Assembly: GCA_030042815.1 (NCBI GenBank)
Contig: JASHYY010000217.1
Coordinates: 1 to 6,031, forward strand
Source of the DNA: Thermoplasmata archaeon
Lineage (GTDB): Archaea; Thermoplasmatota; Thermoplasmata; Lutacidiplasmatales; UBA184
Length of the DNA: 6,031 nt
Reading direction: 5' to 3'
Positions 1 to 5,491 of this stretch are shown here, piece by piece. Position numbers and translations under genes: made by a program. The notes below the pieces were generated by a model, which searched no databases, was not told where the DNA came from, and worked only from the letters and a program-made list of their open reading frames with translations. The stretch's first letter is position 1; every line of letters starts with the position of its first letter.

Positions 1-7
1 GTCGCGC

Positions 8-694
8 ATGCCGCCGATGTCCGGAGAGAGGCGTCGGTGGAACGCGCTCCGACAACGAGCCGTAGACTGGGCGCTCTTTGGGGTCTTGGTGGCCGCAGGT
101 CTGATTCTCACGAGCTCCGCCGTCGCGATGGGCCCCACGGAATCGCGATCGGGCCCGACGGCCGCCGGATCCGTAGCGGACGCGCGAACGTCGTTCGCTT
201 CGGCAGCGGAGTCGTTTTCCGTCACCTTCGCGGAGTCCGGCCTCCCGCACGGCTCCGGGTGGTCCGTGAGTCTGAACGGAACACGGTCGAGTTCGGCGAC
301 GGGGTCGATCCGGTTCGTCGAGCCGAACGGGAGCTACCCGTTCGTCGTCGGGCCGGTCTCCGGCTACTCGGTCGACCCCGCCTCGGGTGTCGTTTCGGTG
401 GTCGGAGGGGAGGTTAATCGGTCCGTCGTCTTCTCCTCGAACAGTACTTCGTCGGGTGGGGGCCCTACTGTCTTCGGGCTCCCGGCGGAGACCGGGTTCT
501 ACCTGCTCGGAGTGATCGCGTCCGTCATCTTCGTCCTCGGCATCTCCCTCGCCCGGCGGAGCCGGGCCCGCCGGCGCCCGCCACCCCCGGGGCCGAAGCG
601 GGCGAAGAATCCGAAGTCCGAGTACATCCCGAAAAAGCACCGGAGAGCGAGCGTCTCGGACACCGAAGGCCCGGACCCGCGCTCGTCTTCCTAG
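8..694 (+). CDS. Membrane-anchored surface protein with one beta-rich extracellular domain
   Basis: Predicted cell-surface protein of 228 residues. A basic N-terminus (R8-R10, R15, R17) precedes a hydrophobic segment at about 21-40 that could be a signal peptide or first membrane helix. Residues about 70-143 form a single beta-sandwich-like repeat unit with the pattern 'SVTFAESGLPHGSGWSVSLN', followed by 'EPNGSYPFVVGPVSGY'. I recognise this unit from secreted proteins of Thermoplasmatota and Thaumarchaeota, where it often occurs in tandem; here there is one copy. A Ser/Gly-rich linker leads to a second membrane helix at about 163-182, then an Arg/Pro/Lys-rich tail (183-228), which fits a cytoplasmic C-terminus by the positive-inside rule. 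Four N-glycosylation sequons (N90, N107, N137, N145) lie in the predicted external part. No Shine-Dalgarno is visible in the few bases before ATG 8; the frame stays open to the window edge, and ATG 17 is an alternative, so the start is uncertain. Function is unknown. It converges on ureD with 16 bp between the stops and is probably unrelated to the urease block. Confidence 0.8.
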   Translation: MPPMSGERRRWNALRQRAVDWALFGVLVAAGLILTSSAVAMGPTESRSGPTAAGSVADARTSFASAAESFSVTFAESGLPHGSGWSVSLNGTRSSSATGSIRFVEPNGSYPFVVGPVSGYSVDPASGVVSVVGGEVNRSVVFSSNSTSSGGGPTVFGLPAETGFYLLGVIASVIFVLGISLARRSRARRRPPPPGPKRAKNPKSEYIPKKHRRASVSDTEGPDPRSSS

Positions 695-710
695 AGTGGG
701 TGGCGCGACC

Positions 711-1640
711 CTATCGCTTCCGAACCCCTGAGAACGGGGCTCCGAGCACGGCACGACGCACGATATCCACCACGGCGTGGACCTCGCGCAGGACCTCCTG
801 GGCCGTGCTTCCAAGCACCCGGACCGATAGTCCGGCGTCGCGCGGGAGAAGGGTCGCCCCTCCCTTCGTGACCGTGGAACGGTCGAGCCGTTCGTTCACC
901 GCATCGACGAGGTCGGGTGCTCGGTCGGGGGTCAGGACGTACACAAAACCGACCGTGTCGAACTCGGTCAGCAGGCCGAGGCCGCGGAGTTGGCCGTCCT
1001 TCGGCCGCATGAGCATGCTCTCGCTGAAACGGTAACGGCCGTCCTGGTCGACGGCGACGGTGCGCAGGGCCAGGAGCCCGAAGCGAAACCGCTCCTCCCC
1101 GTGGGCCACCCGCCCCGGCGAAACGACCTCGGAGTAGATCGCGGTGGCCCGGTCGTGGACTTGGAGGTCGACGCGCTGGTAGAAGCGCGAGCTTTGGTAC
1201 GGGATGATCTGGTCGGGAATGTACTCGAGGTAGCCTCCGTCCTCGACCTCGATCCGGACGAGCTGGCTCGCGTAGTTCGTGTTCATGCTGTAGACTTTCG
1301 TCGCGCTCTGTGTGGTGAGGTGGGCCTGGGCGTCCCGGCGGACCCGAACGTCCATGCGATACCGGTCTCCTTGGAGAATGCCCTCCGACGGGGAGATGAT
1401 GAACACGTACGCCATCGAGGGGAGCGTCTCCCCGAGGTAGAGCACCCGCTGGACCGCGAGCGGCACCCGGGCGAGCTGTTCTCGGAGGACCGTTCGGTCG
1501 CTCTCGGCTCCGGGTTCGAAGCCGAGCCTCAGCTCGCCGACTTTCCCGGCGCGGCCGATCCCGAGCTGGGCCGGCTCCGCCGTGAACTCGGCGAACTCCG
1601 GCGGCAAGTCGGTCGCGGTGAATGCCGCCAGCTCGTCCAT
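711..1640 (-). CDS. ureD: Urease accessory protein UreD (UreH)
   Basis: UreD binds apo-urease directly and acts as the scaffold on which UreF and UreG assemble for nickel insertion. The protein is 309 residues, slightly longer than the usual 260-290, with an acidic N-terminal extension of about 25 residues before the first family-like stretch (about 28-41). Family signatures are clear: 'SEGILQGDRYRMDVRV' at 85-100, 'AHLTTQSATKVY' at 107-117, 'YLEYIPDQIIPYQSSRF' at 137-153 and 'GRVAHGEERFRFG' at 176-188. It is the last gene of the minus-strand operon. Its ATG lies 4 nt after the ureG TAA, and no Shine-Dalgarno is visible in the last codons of ureG, so translation probably depends on coupling to ureG. 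No other in-frame ATG occurs before residue 76, which supports this start. The stop is 16 bp from the stop of the convergent surface-protein gene. Confidence 0.94.
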   Translation of the reverse strand: MDELAAFTATDLPPEFAEFTAEPAQLGIGRAGKVGELRLGFEPGAESDRTVLREQLARVPLAVQRVLYLGETLPSMAYVFIISPSEGILQGDRYRMDVRVRRDAQAHLTTQSATKVYSMNTNYASQLVRIEVEDGGYLEYIPDQIIPYQSSRFYQRVDLQVHDRATAIYSEVVSPGRVAHGEERFRFGLLALRTVAVDQDGRYRFSESMLMRPKDGQLRGLGLLTEFDTVGFVYVLTPDRAPDLVDAVNERLDRSTVTKGGATLLPRDAGLSVRVLGSTAQEVLREVHAVVDIVRRAVLGAPFSGVRKR

Positions 1641-1644
1641 CGGT

Positions 1645-2295
1645 TTATGCCGCGAGCTTCGGTTTCGCGTCGAAGAGGACGTTCTTCACGATCTGCTGGA
1701 CCACCGCGGAGACCCCCTCGGAGGTCCGCGCGTTCACGAAGAGCGTCGGCTTCGCGCCCCGAACGATTCGGGCGTCGCGTTCCATCACCGAGAGGTCCGC
1801 GCCGACGTACGGCGCGAGGTCGATCTTGTTCACCACGAGAAGGTCGCAGTTCTCGATACCGAGTCCGCGCTTCCTCGGGTACTTGTCGCCGCCCGAGACG
1901 TCCACGATGTAGATGAAGTAGTCCGCCAGCGCCGGACTGAACGTCGTCGTGATGTTGTCTCCGCCGCTTTCGATCAAGATCAGGTCGAGGTCGGGATGCT
2001 TTGTCTCGAGTTCCTCCACGACCGAGAGGTTCATCGAGGGGTCCTCCCGGACCGCCGTGTGAGGGCACCCCCCCGTCGCGACCCCGATGACGAGGTCCGC
2101 GGGGACCAGCCCCCGTTCGGTCGCGAGATTCTTCCGCATCCGGTCGGCGTCCTCCTTCGAGACTACGTCATTGGAGATGATCGCGACCCGATAGCCCATC
2201 TCCGAAAGCAACGGCACGATGCGTTCGATGAGCATCGTCTTGCCCGATCCGACCGGCCCGCCAATACCAACCCGTGGAATCCTTCTCTGGTTCAT
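1645..2295 (-). CDS. ureG: Urease accessory GTPase UreG
   Basis: UreG is the SIMIBI-class GTPase that carries nickel to the urease active site; GTP hydrolysis drives metal transfer inside the UreD-UreF-UreG complex. The 216-residue length matches the family. Visible motifs are the P-loop GGPVGSGKT (12-20), the switch region around 'SNDVVSKEDADR' (41-52), the nickel-binding Cys-Pro-His motif within 'GGCPHTAVRED' (75-85), the Walker B-like ESGGDN (109-114), 'VDVSGGDKYPRK' (131-142) and the guanine-specificity motif NKID (156-159). No key residue is missing. There is no His-rich N-terminal extension of the kind some bacterial UreG proteins carry, so nickel storage would have to lie elsewhere. 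The ATG follows a strong ribosome binding site in the 16-nt gap after ureF. This is the most conserved and most securely identified gene of the window. Confidence 0.98.
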   Translation of the reverse strand: MNQRRIPRVGIGGPVGSGKTMLIERIVPLLSEMGYRVAIISNDVVSKEDADRMRKNLATERGLVPADLVIGVATGGCPHTAVREDPSMNLSVVEELETKHPDLDLILIESGGDNITTTFSPALADYFIYIVDVSGGDKYPRKRGLGIENCDLLVVNKIDLAPYVGADLSVMERDARIVRGAKPTLFVNARTSEGVSAVVQQIVKNVLFDAKPKLAA

Positions 2296-2301
2296 TGTCT
2301 T

Positions 2302-2308
2302 CCCTCCT
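2302..2308 (-). promoter_or_regulatory. Shine-Dalgarno site of ureG
   Basis: AGGAGGG on the minus strand, ending 6 nt before the ureG ATG, in the short gap between the ureF stop and the ureG start. It is a near-perfect anti-16S match, fixes the ureG start, and suggests that ureG can initiate independently within the operon. Confidence 0.85.
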
Positions 2309-2311
2309 GTG

Positions 2312-3028
2312 TCACGTCAAGAACATCTTCGACCGCAACCGCTCGTGGTGTATCTGGAAGAGCTGGATCTCCGGGTCGAACTGCCAGAGTCCTGCAAGCG
2401 GGGTCCCTGCGCTTCGCCGACCCGTCTCTCGCACGGTCGTAGCGAGATGATGAATGAGCCGCTGACCTTCGAGGTGGTCGAGCAGTCCCAGCCGGAGGGC
2501 CGAGCCGACGATGCTCACCGCGGCGGAGTAGAGGAACATCACGCAGGCCGGCTCTTTCGGGATGCCGATCGTCTGCGAGGCGACCCCGAGGGCGACCGGA
2601 AACGAGCCGGTGGCGTCGCCTCGGCGGACCGCGTCGATGTAGTCGGTGAGGATGGCCGCCGGGGGCTGGAGCGCGGCGACGGCGCGCAGGAGCTGCGAAC
2701 CCGACCGAGCGGAGGCCTGCCGTGCCTCCTTCACTGTCCGCATCGCGTGGGCGAGCTGGTCGACCTCGACGATCCCCCCGAGGTCGTTCTGGGCGGCCCG
2801 GTCGTGCGCGTGGGACAGGAGCACCGCATCGACCGGACCGAGTTGGTTCGTGACGTACGTCTCGAGCAGCTGCGGCATCCGGTCCCGGAGCGGCGCGGCG
2901 TCCGGCCGGCCGGTTTCGTAGAGGATCGCCTCGAGCCCGCTCGACATCGAGAACATCCCGGTCGGAAAGAACGAGTCGGCGAGCTGCATCATCGAGAACT
3001 CGAAGTCCGGGACCGCGTCAGTGGTCAT
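2312..3028 (-). CDS. ureF: Urease accessory protein UreF
   Basis: UreF is an all-helical dimer that bridges UreD and UreG and is thought to act as a checkpoint on UreG GTPase activity during nickel insertion. The protein is 238 residues, typical for the family. It opens with the UreF hallmark 'QLADSFFPTGMFSMSSGLEA' (15-34), followed by 'ETYVTNQLGPVDAVLLSHAH' (56-75), the 'FPVALGVAS' helix (143-151), the hydrophobic 'SAAVSIVGSALRLG' helix (168-181), and a C-terminal 'HHERLRSKMF' (227-236) that corresponds to the family's 'HE...RLFRS' tail. A longer open frame reaches back to 3091, but those 21 extra residues lie inside ureE and show no UreF character. The ATG at 3028 has a strong ribosome binding site, so I take that start. 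It overlaps the 3' end of ureE by 11 nt, which implies translational coupling. Confidence 0.95.
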   Translation of the reverse strand: MTTDAVPDFEFSMMQLADSFFPTGMFSMSSGLEAILYETGRPDAAPLRDRMPQLLETYVTNQLGPVDAVLLSHAHDRAAQNDLGGIVEVDQLAHAMRTVKEARQASARSGSQLLRAVAALQPPAAILTDYIDAVRRGDATGSFPVALGVASQTIGIPKEPACVMFLYSAAVSIVGSALRLGLLDHLEGQRLIHHLATTVRETGRRSAGTPLAGLWQFDPEIQLFQIHHERLRSKMFLT

Positions 3029-3539
3029 GCGAATGCTCCTCCCCGGCCATCTCGGGGTCGAAGACCGCCATCGCGGACTCGATGCGGGCACCGGGCGCTA
3101 CGCGGTGTATCAGCTTTCGGACGACGTCGAGCTCGCTCTCGGCTTGGATCGGTAGCGTGCACTCACGGTGATGCGCCTGGATCGGCCGGTGGAGGTTACC
3201 GAGCGCGTGACCGACGCGAAGGGCAGTTTCGACCTGGTCCTCCGGCGATTCGTCTTCCGAGAGGTGTACGATCGCGACCCGCTCGGGCTGCTGGGCCACG
3301 ACGACCATTCGCTCGTCGGTCAGCCAGACGACATCCCCGTCGTGCAATTGGGTTCCCGCCGGGAGGTCGAGCACGATGTCGGAACCGCGCTCGCCGGTTT
3401 TTCGCAACCGGGTCCGGGCTGCCTCGAAACGGCTGAGCGCGAGCCGCTCGGCGTGCCCGCCCTCGGTCATTCGAGCCAACCGCTCGCGAAGGCGCGGATC
3501 GTCCCGGACGTTCCCGAGGACCGTATGGCACTCGATCAT
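3018..3539 (-). CDS. ureE: Urease accessory nickel chaperone UreE
   Basis: UreE is a dimeric metallochaperone that delivers nickel to UreG and the urease activation complex. The protein is 173 residues. The N-terminal domain contains the family's 'RTRLRKTGERGSDIVLDL' strand pair (42-59) and 'LHDGDVVW' (65-72). The C-terminal ferredoxin-like metal-binding domain has 'HALGNLHRPI' (111-120), where H117 aligns with the nickel-binding His of the usual GNRH motif; the Arg is Leu here. H123, H124 and C127 follow. The protein ends with a short His tail, 'EEHSHDH' (H169, H171, H173), far smaller than the His-rich tail of Klebsiella UreE. The frame is open back to 3659, but ATG 3539 forms an ATGA overlap with the stop of the upstream gene and has a modest GAGGG site 9 nt upstream, so I reject the longer start. 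The 3' end overlaps ureF by 11 nt. Confidence 0.92.
   Translation of the reverse strand: MIECHTVLGNVRDDPRLRERLARMTEGGHAERLALSRFEAARTRLRKTGERGSDIVLDLPAGTQLHDGDVVWLTDERMVVVAQQPERVAIVHLSEDESPEDQVETALRVGHALGNLHRPIQAHHRECTLPIQAESELDVVRKLIHRVAPGARIESAMAVFDPEMAGEEHSHDH
3036..3044 (-). promoter_or_regulatory. Shine-Dalgarno site of ureF inside ureE
   Basis: GGGGAGGAG on the minus strand, 7 nt before ATG 3028. It lies within the last codons of ureE (encoding the Gly-Glu-Glu before the His tail) and decides the ureF start in favour of 3028 over the longer frame starting at 3091. Confidence 0.8.
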
Positions 3540-3895
3540 TCGGGCGAACCCTCGGGGTCGGGGGCGGTCTTCTTCACGGCGCCGATCATGTCTAGCAACC
3601 GGGCGGTATAGTCGACCGGACCGAGGTGCTCGTAAGCATCCCGCCGGACGTAGGCCCACTCGGGTCCGGCGTCGTTAAAGCGTACCGGGGCCCCCACTTC
3701 GAGCCGCTCGGCCATGACACACAGGTCGGCCCGATGGTCCGGATAGTCGAGGTTCAGATGGGTGAGCGGGTCGATCGGCCCGGAGATATCGGCGATCCGT
3801 CCGTGCTCGACCACGACGTGACAGATCTCGGTCGGCGAGATGATGCGGTGGTTCGCGTCAACGTTACTTTCGGGCGTGCAGTGCCGGATGACCAT
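3536..3895 (-). CDS. Conserved-context hypothetical protein, 119 residues, His/Cys-containing
   Basis: I do not recognise this family. It does not resemble UreA or UreB, the small urease subunits, or any nickel transporter. The 119-residue protein has no signal peptide or membrane helix and is acidic overall. Its N-terminal half is rich in possible metal ligands: H5, C6, H16, C25, H26, H31, H46, H54 and C59 (seven His and three Cys in the protein, all but H90 in the first 59 residues). The C-terminal half contains 'GAPVRFNDAGPEWAYVRRDA' (68-87), which looks like a small beta unit, then a helix at about 88-109 and a polar tail. It is surely a real gene: an ATG with a strong ribosome binding site lies 6 nt after the chaperonin stop, and its TGA overlaps the ureE ATG by 4 nt. 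The position suggests a role linked to urease maturation, perhaps metal handling or a chaperonin partner; that is inference from context only. Confidence 0.85.
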   Translation of the reverse strand: MVIRHCTPESNVDANHRIISPTEICHVVVEHGRIADISGPIDPLTHLNLDYPDHRADLCVMAERLEVGAPVRFNDAGPEWAYVRRDAYEHLGPVDYTARLLDMIGAVKKTAPDPEGSPE

Positions 3896-3901
3896 GGACG
3901 C

Positions 3902-3908
3902 TCACCTC
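3902..3908 (-). promoter_or_regulatory. Shine-Dalgarno site of the 119-residue gene, overlapping the chaperonin stop
   Basis: GAGGTGA on the minus strand, 6 nt before ATG 3895. Its last three bases are the TGA stop of the chaperonin gene, so termination and re-initiation are physically coupled. This ties the unknown gene and ureE to chaperonin translation. Confidence 0.8.
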
Positions 3909-5458
3909 TTCGCATCCGAGACCGCGCCCGGGTCAAGATTCTCGGCCGCAAGGTTGCGGTCGATGCGGAGCACCGACCGGGTGATCTCCCCGGCCGCCTG
4001 GAGCGCGGTCGTCTTGACAAGGACCGGGTCCAGGACCCCCTTCTCCCGCATGTCGGCCGGTAGCCCGGTGTTGATGTCGATCCCGTAGCCGTCGGGGGAG
4101 GCCTTCGCCGCCATCACCTTCTCGAGGCCGTTGTACCCCGCGTTCGTGAGCAGCTGGCGCATGACGCTCTCGAGGGCCTGATTGACGACGTCCACCCCGA
4201 CCTGCTCTACTCCCTTCAACTGGAGCTCGCGCAGCCGCTTCTCCACGTAGAGCTCGGCCGCTCCGCCCCCGGGGACGACCCGCTGGTTCAGGGCCGCTTC
4301 GGCGGCGTTGAGGCCGTCCAGGACCGCTCGCCACCGCTCCAACGACGTCTCCTTGGTGGTCCCCGAAACGATGAGGGTCACCATGCGCTTCCCGCTCGAC
4401 TTCTCGAGGTGGATGAGCGAGTGGGTCTCGTCCTCGTAGACCCGCCCGATGCGGGCCGTGACGTCCGGCTGCTGGAGGTCCTGGGGCATTCGGGCGGGCC
4501 GGACCCCGAGGTATCGGGCGAGCGGCTCGACCTCGTCCGTGGCGATATGGGTCGCAAACACCCCCCGGGCGATCAGCTGGTTCTCGATCATCTCGTCCAC
4601 TTCGGGGGAGGCGATCAGGATCGTCTCGGCGCCGGTCGCGAGGAGCGAATCCACGATCTCCTTCGCCCGTCGGTCCCGGTCCTTCTCCATCGTGAGCACG
4701 TCCGAGTACCGGCTTCCCTCCTTGAGCCAGTCCGACTTCACCGGTTTGAGGTCGAGCTTGCAGATCAGGATCTTTCCGTTCAGTTTCTCCCGAGGCATGC
4801 TCGGGTCGATCCGACGCCGCTCGAGGACGATCCCGTCGATCAGCTGGTCCTCGTAGTTCGCCTTTCGGATGACCGCGATGCACTTTTCGAAATCGTACTT
4901 TCCGTCGTAGATCGCCTCGTTCGCGACGGCGCGGATCGACTGCACGACCACCTTGCTAAGCCCCCGGCCGTCCAGCTTGGAGGCGAGCGCCGTCGTGGCG
5001 ACCTGTTCGAGCGCGACGTCCTCGAGGCGGATCGGCACCGCATACTCTTCGAGGATCTTGCACGCGGAAGCGACGGCTACCTCGATTCCCTCGACGACCT
5101 TGGTCGGGTGGACCCCCATCTCGCGGATGAACCGACGGCCCTCCTTGATCATCTCCGCCGCCATGACCACCGCGGTGGTCGTCCCGTCCCCGACGAGCTC
5201 CTCCTGCCGCTCCGCGATCTCGACGATCATGCGGGCGACCGGGTGGATCGTGCGCAGGGAGAGCAGGATGGTCACGCCGTCGTTCGAGACGTGGCGGTTC
5301 AGCATCTGGTCGATCAGGAGCTTGTCGAGGCCTTTCGGGCCGAGCGTCGTCCGCACCGCCTCGGCCACAGAGATCGCTGCGTTCGAATTCGAGTCGAGCG
5401 CGTCAACCTCGACGTTCTGGGCCATCGGCCTCCACACTGCGTTTTCGTTGCTCGGCAT
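3902..5458 (-). CDS. Divergent group II chaperonin (thermosome/CCT-type) subunit
   Basis: Group II chaperonins are cytosolic double-ring ATPases that enclose and fold client proteins using a built-in lid. This protein has 518 residues against the usual 540-550. Equatorial-domain motifs are intact: TLGPKG (38-43), NDGVTIL (59-65, D60), GDGTTT (90-95, D91), 'ATTALASK' (154-161), VVPGGGA (394-400) and the C-terminal 'YGIDINTG' to 'EITRSVLRID' block (458-500). D381 is the likely counterpart of the catalytic Asp before the GGGA loop, so ATPase activity is expected. Oddities: the usual N-terminal 'GRDAQR'-type segment is replaced by an Asn/Asp/Ser-rich stretch (14-26); the apical region around 255-274 is several residues shorter than in standard thermosomes, where the helical protrusion (lid) sits; and no Gly/Met-rich C-terminal tail is present. 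ATG 5458 has a well-spaced GGAG; ATG 5425 (M12) is an alternative with GGAGG only 3 nt away. It is probably not the main housekeeping thermosome. It lies directly upstream of urease maturation genes, on the same strand. Confidence 0.95.
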   Translation of the reverse strand: MPSNENAVWRPMAQNVEVDALDSNSNAAISVAEAVRTTLGPKGLDKLLIDQMLNRHVSNDGVTILLSLRTIHPVARMIVEIAERQEELVGDGTTTAVVMAAEMIKEGRRFIREMGVHPTKVVEGIEVAVASACKILEEYAVPIRLEDVALEQVATTALASKLDGRGLSKVVVQSIRAVANEAIYDGKYDFEKCIAVIRKANYEDQLIDGIVLERRRIDPSMPREKLNGKILICKLDLKPVKSDWLKEGSRYSDVLTMEKDRDRRAKEIVDSLLATGAETILIASPEVDEMIENQLIARGVFATHIATDEVEPLARYLGVRPARMPQDLQQPDVTARIGRVYEDETHSLIHLEKSSGKRMVTLIVSGTTKETSLERWRAVLDGLNAAEAALNQRVVPGGGAAELYVEKRLRELQLKGVEQVGVDVVNQALESVMRQLLTNAGYNGLEKVMAAKASPDGYGIDINTGLPADMREKGVLDPVLVKTTALQAAGEITRSVLRIDRNLAAENLDPGAVSDAKR

Positions 5459-5479
5459 GATTTCAACTCCGTTTTCGTT
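5436..5479. repeat. Imperfect 14-bp direct repeat, 30-bp period, at the chaperonin start
   Basis: ACTGCGTTTTCGTT (5436-5449) and ACTCCGTTTTCGTT (5466-5479) on the plus strand differ at one of 14 positions and begin exactly 30 bp apart. On the coding (minus) strand each copy reads AACGAAAACG-[G/C]-AGT and is followed by a potential start (ATG 5458 or ATG 5425). One copy lies in the gap before the gene, the other within the first codons. It may be a small local duplication of the translation start region or paired protein-binding sites; chance is possible because the unit is short. Confidence 0.55.
5463..5470 (-). promoter_or_regulatory. Shine-Dalgarno site of the chaperonin gene
   Basis: GGAGTTGA on the minus strand, with GGAG ending 8 nt before ATG 5458. 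The spacing is good, and better than for the alternative ATG 5425, which supports the longer N-terminus. The site overlaps one copy of the direct repeat. Confidence 0.65.
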
Positions 5480-5491
5480 CGCTTTCGGTCC

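Larger units (their letters stand above)
711..5458 (-). other. Predicted operon: chaperonin, unknown protein, ureE, ureF, ureG, ureD
   Basis: Six same-strand genes with spacings of 6, -4, -11, 16 and 4 nt and ribosome binding sites embedded in the preceding genes. This is the signature of one polycistronic mRNA with translational coupling. The Bat gene, 33 nt upstream, may be its first member or may be read from a separate promoter outside the window. I see no BRE/TATA-like element in the 33-nt gap and no T-rich terminator between any of these genes. Confidence 0.75.

Noticed and set aside
695..710. Terminator between the convergent surface-protein and ureD genes
   Set aside because: The 16-bp gap has no T-run on either strand and no convincing hairpin, so I do not call one; transcripts probably end inside the opposing genes.
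990..1916. 308-codon plus-strand open frame
   Set aside because: Antisense to ureD and ureG, with an Arg/Ser-rich C-terminus and no family features; a shadow of the real genes.
1582..2442. 286-codon plus-strand open frame
   Set aside because: Antisense to ureG; its apparent sequence is the complement of conserved UreG codons and has no motif of its own.
3029..3091. N-terminal extension of UreF from ATG 3091
   Set aside because: The extra 21 residues are an out-of-phase reading of ureE, lack UreF character, and the strong ribosome binding site precedes ATG 3028.
2219..3436. 405-codon plus-strand open frame
   Set aside because: It lies antisense to ureG, ureF and ureE, is Arg/Pro/Gly-rich with low-complexity composition, shows no recognisable motif, and is the kind of shadow frame expected in GC-rich coding DNA.
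3540..3659. N-terminal extension of UreE from an upstream start at 3659
   Set aside because: The 40 added residues are Arg-rich shadow sequence inside the 119-residue gene; the ATGA overlap at 3536-3539 is the natural start.
3933..4883. 316-codon minus-strand open frame in another phase of the chaperonin gene
   Set aside because: Arg/Gly/Pro-rich frame-shifted reading of the chaperonin; the chaperonin frame carries all the conserved motifs without interruption.
5459..5491. Archaeal promoter for the chaperonin in the gap after the Bat gene
   Set aside because: The minus strand here has an A-rich patch but no TATA-like box with an upstream BRE at proper distance; read-through from the Bat gene is at least as likely.
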